From contig NZ_CP009238.1 in assembly GCF_000743945.1 (NCBI RefSeq), positions 372,001 through 436,000 on the forward strand: a stretch of DNA of 64,000 bases, written 5' to 3'. The stretch comes from Basilea psittacipulmonis DSM 24701 (GTDB taxonomy: Bacteria; Pseudomonadota; Gammaproteobacteria; Burkholderiales; Burkholderiaceae_B). The position numbers were made by a program, and so were the translations under genes. The notes beneath the pieces are model-generated. The model saw nothing but the letters and a program-made list of their open reading frames with translations. It ran no database searches and was not told where the DNA came from. This document shows positions 59,371 to 64,000 of the stretch, piece by piece (positions within the stretch are counted from its first letter, which is position 1; each line of letters begins with the position of its first letter).

Positions 59371-60582
59371 ATGGCTATTATTGATGTATTAGTTCCTCAG
59401 TTTTCAGAATCAGTCTCTGAGGGTACGCTATTAGAGTGGAAGAAAAAAGCGGGTGAAGCAGTTTCTGCAGACGAAACACTGATTGAAATTGAAACAGATA
59501 AAGTGGTGTTAGAAGTGCCATGTCCATCTGCTGGTGTGTTAAAAGAAATTTTAATCGCTGATGGGGCTACCGTGACATCTGGTCAAGTATTGGCCAAAAT
59601 CGATACTGATGCTACGGCTGCTGCTACGACCGCTGCACCTGCAAAAGCTCCTGAGGCCGCTCCAGCTCCTGCAGCGACGCCAGCACCAGCTGCTCCAGCT
59701 TCTAATAGTGCGGCAGGTATCGCTTCTCCAGCAGCGTCTAAAATCCTTGCAGAAAAAGGTATTGCTGCAAGTGATGTGGCGGGTACAGGTCGTGATGGTC
59801 GTGTAACAAAAGCTGATGCGATGGGTGCGAAAGCAACACCTAAAGCAGCTGCACCTGTTGCTGACACATTATCTTTGGACGGTCGCCCAGAACAACGCGT
59901 TCCAATGACACGTTTACGTGCTCGTGTGGCTGAACGTCTATTGCAATCTCAACAAGAGAACGCAATTTTGACAACGTTCAACGAAGTAAACATGCAAGCT
60001 GTGATGGACTTGCGTGCTAAATACAAAGACAAGTTTGAAAAAGAGCATGGTGTGAAACTAGGCTTTATGTCTTTCTTTGTGAAAGCAGCGGTTCAAGCAT
60101 TGAAGAAATACCCAGTATTGAATGCTTCTATCGATGGTAAAGATATTATTTATCACGGTTACTTTGATATTGGTATCGCTGTAGGTAGCCCACGTGGTTT
60201 GGTCGTACCTATTCTTCGTAATGCTGACCAACTTTCAATGGCTGAAATCGAGTTGAAAATCGCTGAATTCGGTGCAAAAGCTCGTGACGGTAAATTAAGT
60301 ATCGAAGAATTAACAGGTGGTACTTTCTCTATCTCTAATGGTGGTGTATTTGGTTCAATGCTATCTACACCAATCATTAACCCACCACAATCTGCTATCT
60401 TGGGTATCCATGCAACAAAAGAGCGTCCAGTTGTTGAAAACGGTCAAATCGTGATCCGTCCAATTAACTATCTAGCGATGTCTTACGATCACCGTCTAAT
60501 CGATGGTCGTGAAGCAGTTCTTGGTCTAGTGACAATGAAAGAAGCACTAGAAGATCCTGCTCGTTTATTGTTAGACGCTTAA
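59371..60582 (+). CDS. odhB: 2-oxoglutarate dehydrogenase E2, dihydrolipoyl succinyltransferase
   Basis: 403 residues (sucB). One lipoyl domain with the lipoyl lysine in [11 protein letters not shown] (K44), an Ala/Pro linker (about 85-110), the E3-binding domain [33 protein letters not shown], and the catalytic domain with [41 protein letters not shown] and [13 protein letters not shown]. 28 bp after sucA. Confidence 0.97.
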   Translation: MAIIDVLVPQFSESVSEGTLLEWKKKAGEAVSADETLIEIETDKVVLEVPCPSAGVLKEILIADGATVTSGQVLAKIDTDATAAATTAAPAKAPEAAPAPAATPAPAAPASNSAAGIASPAASKILAEKGIAASDVAGTGRDGRVTKADAMGAKATPKAAAPVADTLSLDGRPEQRVPMTRLRARVAERLLQSQQENAILTTFNEVNMQAVMDLRAKYKDKFEKEHGVKLGFMSFFVKAAVQALKKYPVLNASIDGKDIIYHGYFDIGIAVGSPRGLVVPILRNADQLSMAEIELKIAEFGAKARDGKLSIEELTGGTFSISNGGVFGSMLSTPIINPPQSAILGIHATKERPVVENGQIVIRPINYLAMSYDHRLIDGREAVLGLVTMKEALEDPARLLLDA

Positions 60583-60593
60583 TTTTAATCTAG

Positions 60594-60620
60594 GGTGCGG
60601 GCAAGTCTCGCACCTTTTTT
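60594..60620 (+). terminator. Intrinsic terminator between odhB and lpdA, just before the lpdA start
   Basis: GGTGCG (60594-60599) pairs with CGCACC (60609-60614), then six T; ATGGAG with the lpdA ribosome binding site follows at once. It should lower lpdA transcription relative to sucA-odhB. Confidence 0.75.
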
Positions 60621-60632
60621 ATGGAGATATTT

Positions 60633-62060
60633 ATGTCAGCTTTTGACGTTGTAGTCATCGGTGCGGGTCCTGGCGGTTATATTGCTGCGATTCGTGCTGC
60701 TCAATTAGGTAAAAAAGTAGCTTGCGTGGACGCATGGGTGGATGCTAAAGGTAATGCAAAACCTGGTGGTACTTGCACAAACGTAGGTTGTATTCCTTCT
60801 AAGGCTTTATTGCAATCATCTGAACATTACGAACAAGCAAAAGAACACTTCGAGGAACATGGTATCGAAGTTGGTAGTGTCAAACTACATTTAGATAAAT
60901 TAATTGGTCGCAAAAACACGGTAGTTAGCCAGAATAATGAAGGGATTAAATTCTTATTCAAGAAAAATAAAATCACTTTCATTTCTGGAAAAGCTTCTTT
61001 TGCAGCTAAAAATGCAGATGGTACTTATGCTATCAATGTTGAAGGCAAAGATGCTCAAAGCCTAACAGCAACTCATGTTATCGTTGCAACAGGTTCTGCA
61101 CCACGTGCTTTGCCAAACTTACCTTTTGATGAAAAACAAATTCTTTCTAACACAGGTGCATTAGACATCGACAAAGTACCTAAAACATTGGGTGTTATCG
61201 GTGCAGGTGTGATTGGTCTAGAGTTAGGTAGTGTATGGCGTCGTTTGGGGGCTCAGGTAACCATTTTAGAAGCGGCTCCTACTTTTTTATTTGCTGCAGA
61301 TGAAGCAGTGGCTAAAGAAGCTCAGAAATTGCTCACTAAACAAGGTTTAGAAATTGAAGTGGGCGTGAAAATTGGCGAAATTTCTCAAACAGCCAAAGCC
61401 GTAACCGTTCCTTATACCACTGCAAAAGGTGAAGAGAAAACGCTAAAAGTAGAAAAATTAATTGTTTCGATTGGTCGTGTTCCTTACACAGATGGCTTAA
61501 ATGCTGATTCAGTTGGCTTGAAACTAGATGAGCGTGGCTTTATTGTGGTGGACGATGAGTGTCGCACTAATCTTCCAAACGTTTGGGCGGTGGGTGACGT
61601 TGTTCGTGGCCCGATGTTGGCTCATAAAGCGGAAGAAGAAGGCGTTGCAGTTGCTGAACGTATCGCTGGTCAACATGGTCATGTGAATTTTGCAACGATT
61701 CCTGCGGTTATCTACACGACACCTGAAATGGCATGGGTAGGTCAAACAGAGAAACAATTGAAAGAAGCAGGACGTGCGATTAAAGTCGGTAGCTTCCCAT
61801 TTATGGCTAATGGACGTGCACGTGCATTAGGTGATACAAGCGGTTTTGTGAAAATCATCGCTGATGCGAATACTGATGAAGTGTTAGGTGTTCATATTAT
61901 TGGACCTATGGCTTCTGAATTGATTGCTGAGGCGGTTACGATCATGGAGTTCAAAGGTGCTGCTGAAGATATCGCTCGTATCTGCCATGCTCACCCAACA
62001 CTTTCTGAAGCGGTGAAAGAAGCTGCTTTAGCCGTTGATAAACGTACATTGAATATGTAA
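60633..62060 (+). CDS. lpdA: Dihydrolipoyl dehydrogenase (E3)
   Basis: 475 residues. Reoxidises dihydrolipoamide with FAD and NAD+. [21 protein letters not shown] binds FAD; the redox disulfide is in [36 protein letters not shown] binds NAD; the C-terminal [15 protein letters not shown] holds the catalytic histidine. ATG 60633 has GGAG six bases upstream. Separated from odhB by a terminator, hinting at partly independent expression, sensible since E3 also serves other complexes. Confidence 0.96.
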   Translation: MSAFDVVVIGAGPGGYIAAIRAAQLGKKVACVDAWVDAKGNAKPGGTCTNVGCIPSKALLQSSEHYEQAKEHFEEHGIEVGSVKLHLDKLIGRKNTVVSQNNEGIKFLFKKNKITFISGKASFAAKNADGTYAINVEGKDAQSLTATHVIVATGSAPRALPNLPFDEKQILSNTGALDIDKVPKTLGVIGAGVIGLELGSVWRRLGAQVTILEAAPTFLFAADEAVAKEAQKLLTKQGLEIEVGVKIGEISQTAKAVTVPYTTAKGEEKTLKVEKLIVSIGRVPYTDGLNADSVGLKLDERGFIVVDDECRTNLPNVWAVGDVVRGPMLAHKAEEEGVAVAERIAGQHGHVNFATIPAVIYTTPEMAWVGQTEKQLKEAGRAIKVGSFPFMANGRARALGDTSGFVKIIADANTDEVLGVHIIGPMASELIAEAVTIMEFKGAAEDIARICHAHPTLSEAVKEAALAVDKRTLNM

Positions 62061-62084
62061 TCCATATTCCAAATTATCAAATAT

Positions 62085-62114
62085 TTGCCATCTGTTTCAG
62101 ATGGCAATTTTTTT
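62085..62114 (+). terminator. Intrinsic terminator after lpdA
   Basis: TTGCCATCTG (62085-62094) pairs with CAGATGGCAA (62098-62107), then T7. Confidence 0.92.
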
Positions 62115-62223
62115 GATGTTAAAAAGCAACAACCTAATGGATGGGGAATCTAGTTTTATATAAAATATGGGCTTTTTTAAAATTAATATTAATAGTAACT
62201 ATCCTTTGCGAAAGAAATAAGCC

Positions 62224-64000
62224 ATGAAAAATAAAATTTTGTTTGGGACTATCTTGACTGGTTTGTTGGGGCTGTCCACAACAAAAGCTAATGCTACCTT
62301 TCCCCAGAATTATTCTTTGCAACAGCAAATAGATGCTCAGCAACAGCAACGACAACAAGACCAAGAAAAGCGACGACAAGAAGCATTCAGTACGGATCTA
62401 GATGTTCGTGTCGAAACATCAGTTCCAACAATTCAAAGCTTTCCGAAAGAATCCTTATGTTTTTCCATAAAAGAAATTTATTTAACGCAGTTTTCACCTG
62501 ATCGCAAAGAGGTAGATCATTTAAGTAAGACGGATTTAAAAACAGATTTTGATTGGGCTTTAAAGGCTATTTATCGTCCCAAGGATATTCAATTACCGTA
62601 TTGTTTAGGAGCTCAAGGTATCGGTGAGATGATTAAAAGAGTTCAGAATGCGTTGATTGAAAAAGGGTATGCTACCACTCGAGTATTAGCGATGCCACAG
62701 GATTTGCGACAAGGAAGATTAGTATTAACGGTGGTGCCTGGAAAAGTAAGACATATTCTGATGCGAGACCACAGCCATCCATTAAGGACGCATAAAGGAA
62801 CCGTTTGGTTTGCATTGCCATTAGGATCGGGTGATTTATTAAACATTAGAGAGATAGAACAAGGGCTAGAAAACTTGAAACGTCCTGCTCATGTTCAAGC
62901 CAATATTCAAATTGTGCCAGCTCAAGATGAAGATGCGATGCCAGGAGAAAGTGATTTACATATAGACTTTAAGCAAGACTTTCCAATTCGTCTGGGCTTA
63001 TCGATAGATGATAGTGGTAGTCGTGCGACTGGGCGGTTACAAGCAGGGGCTAATGTTTCTGTAGAAAATCTTTTTTCATTGAATGATGTACTTTACGGTT
63101 CATGGACACAAAGTATATCGAGAGATAGTGATGACAAGGGAAAACGAGGTAGCCATAGTGGTGGTGTGTATTATACGATTCCTTGGAAAAACTGGTTATT
63201 GCGTTATTCATTTACCGAAAATCATTATTATCAAACGGTTTTCGGTGCCTTTCAAAATTACGAATATTCAGGCAAAAGTCAATATATTAATTTCACACTA
63301 TCACGATTGTTATATCGAGATAGTACCCGAAAACTGACTGCTGACATGGGTATTTGGTATCGTCAAAGTGCGAATTATATTGATGATAGTGAAATTGAAA
63401 TTCAACGTCGCCGGATGGCAGGGTGGTCCGCTGGAATGACTTACTACCAGTATTTTGGAAAAAGTACCTTGGAATGGAATGTGAACTATAAACAGGGAAC
63501 AGGTGCCTTTCATGCTTTGCCAGCTCCTGAAGAGAAGTTTGGCGAAGGAACATCACGTCCTCGAATTATCAGTACGGCTATTAGTTTTAAACAACCTTTT
63601 AAGATAGGTGAACAAGGTTGGCAATTTTCTACGAGTTGGCAAGCACAATGGAATAAGACACCTTTGATTTTGCAAGATATGTTTAGTATTGGTGGACGAT
63701 ACAGCGTTAGAGGATTTGATGGCGAGCTTACCTTGATGGGAGAAAGAGGTTGGTTGTGGCGTAATGAATTGAGTTGGAATGTGATGAATAAGGGTCATGA
63801 AGTCTATCTAGCTATCGACACGGGTTATGTAAGTGGTGCCTATGCGAAAGAATCTTTTGGTCAACGTTTAACGGGAACTGCTTTGGGCGTTAGAGGTAAT
63901 CTGTGGGGACTGCAATATGAATATTTTGTGGGAATGCCCTTATATAAACCAAAAGGATTTAGAACGTCGTCTATCACAACAGGGTTTAATTTAAATTATC
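62224..64000 (+). CDS. Two-partner secretion transporter, ShlB/FhaC (TpsB) family, 3' end just outside
   Basis: 592 codons are in the window. Signal peptide MKNKILFGTILTGLLG...KANA, then a Gln-rich helix (QQQIDAQQQQRQQDQEKRRQ), two POTRA domains (CFSIKEIYL, GIGEMIKRVQNALIEKGYATTRV, GRLVLTVVPGKV) and a 16-strand-type barrel with the secretion-motif VRGFDGELTLMGERGW. It ends FNLNY, one or two residues short of the usual Y-R-F end, so the stop should lie just after base 64000. The matching TpsA exoprotein gene is probably next, outside the window. Exports a large adhesin or haemolysin. Confidence 0.88.
   Translation, partial: MKNKILFGTILTGLLGLSTTKANATFPQNYSLQQQIDAQQQQRQQDQEKRRQEAFSTDLDVRVETSVPTIQSFPKESLCFSIKEIYLTQFSPDRKEVDHLSKTDLKTDFDWALKAIYRPKDIQLPYCLGAQGIGEMIKRVQNALIEKGYATTRVLAMPQDLRQGRLVLTVVPGKVRHILMRDHSHPLRTHKGTVWFALPLGSGDLLNIREIEQGLENLKRPAHVQANIQIVPAQDEDAMPGESDLHIDFKQDFPIRLGLSIDDSGSRATGRLQAGANVSVENLFSLNDVLYGSWTQSISRDSDDKGKRGSHSGGVYYTIPWKNWLLRYSFTENHYYQTVFGAFQNYEYSGKSQYINFTLSRLLYRDSTRKLTADMGIWYRQSANYIDDSEIEIQRRRMAGWSAGMTYYQYFGKSTLEWNVNYKQGTGAFHALPAPEEKFGEGTSRPRIISTAISFKQPFKIGEQGWQFSTSWQAQWNKTPLILQDMFSIGGRYSVRGFDGELTLMGERGWLWRNELSWNVMNKGHEVYLAIDTGYVSGAYAKESFGQRLTGTALGVRGNLWGLQYEYFVGMPLYKPKGFRTSSITTGFNLNY

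Overview
The window is a low-GC (roughly 40%) betaproteobacterial chromosome segment, most likely from the family Alcaligenaceae (a Pelistega-, Oligella- or Taylorella-like organism). The evidence is the mdh / GntR / sdhCDAB-sdhE-gltA block with Bordetella-like order, the Burkholderiales-style RNA leader before sucA, the 4.5S RNA-dnaX-ybaB-recR cluster, phaR and an FhaC-type transporter. Assignment to a genus is inference.

Layout. 1-6.7 kb: mdh (minus, cut by the window edge), a GntR regulator, then sdhCDAB-sdhE-gltA. 7-11.4 kb: an iron-uptake-like pair, a TonB-dependent receptor with a candidate Fur box and a terminator in its leader, and an SbmA/YddA-type ABC exporter-like protein. 12-13.5 kb: a small autotransporter-like protein whose promoter has a C10 tract between -35 and -10. 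13.6-19.8 kb: a lytic transglycosylase, ubiD, a degenerate FAD-oxidase-like protein, maeB and an orphan barstar-like protein. 19.9-26.6 kb (minus): a YccS-like protein, yaaA, serS, tex. 27-33.5 kb: a DinG/YoaA-type helicase, bamD, rluD, pgeF, phaR. 33.5-34.4 kb: a non-coding-looking stretch holding a candidate structured RNA, an 88-bp tandem repeat and an unannotated 39-40 aa membrane peptide gene behind LexA-like boxes. Then rplS alone, a complete IS1634-like element with target duplication, a cation efflux gene, an amino-acid binding protein, queH, an MFS pump, the pcp/DUF979/DUF969 operon, 4.5S RNA, dnaX-ybaB-recR, carAB, an aminotransferase, DUF485-actP, and sucA-odhB-lpdA. The window ends inside a two-partner-secretion transporter gene.

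Metabolically most of the TCA cycle is here (gltA, sucAB-lpd, sdh, mdh) with malic enzyme and acetate uptake feeding it. The accessory interest is in the gaps. Many intergenic regions carry 2-4 tandem copies of 88-145 bp units. At three loci (pgeF, the cation efflux gene, the small peptide gene) the unit includes the 3' end of the neighbouring coding sequence, so gene tails seem to have been copied downstream. Intrinsic terminators lie just upstream of the start codons of three genes (TonB receptor, MFS pump, lpdA). dnaX has an A10 slippage site placed to make a gamma subunit.

All calls are by reading the sequence. No database search, folding or alignment program was run, so residue positions and family names rest on remembered motifs.
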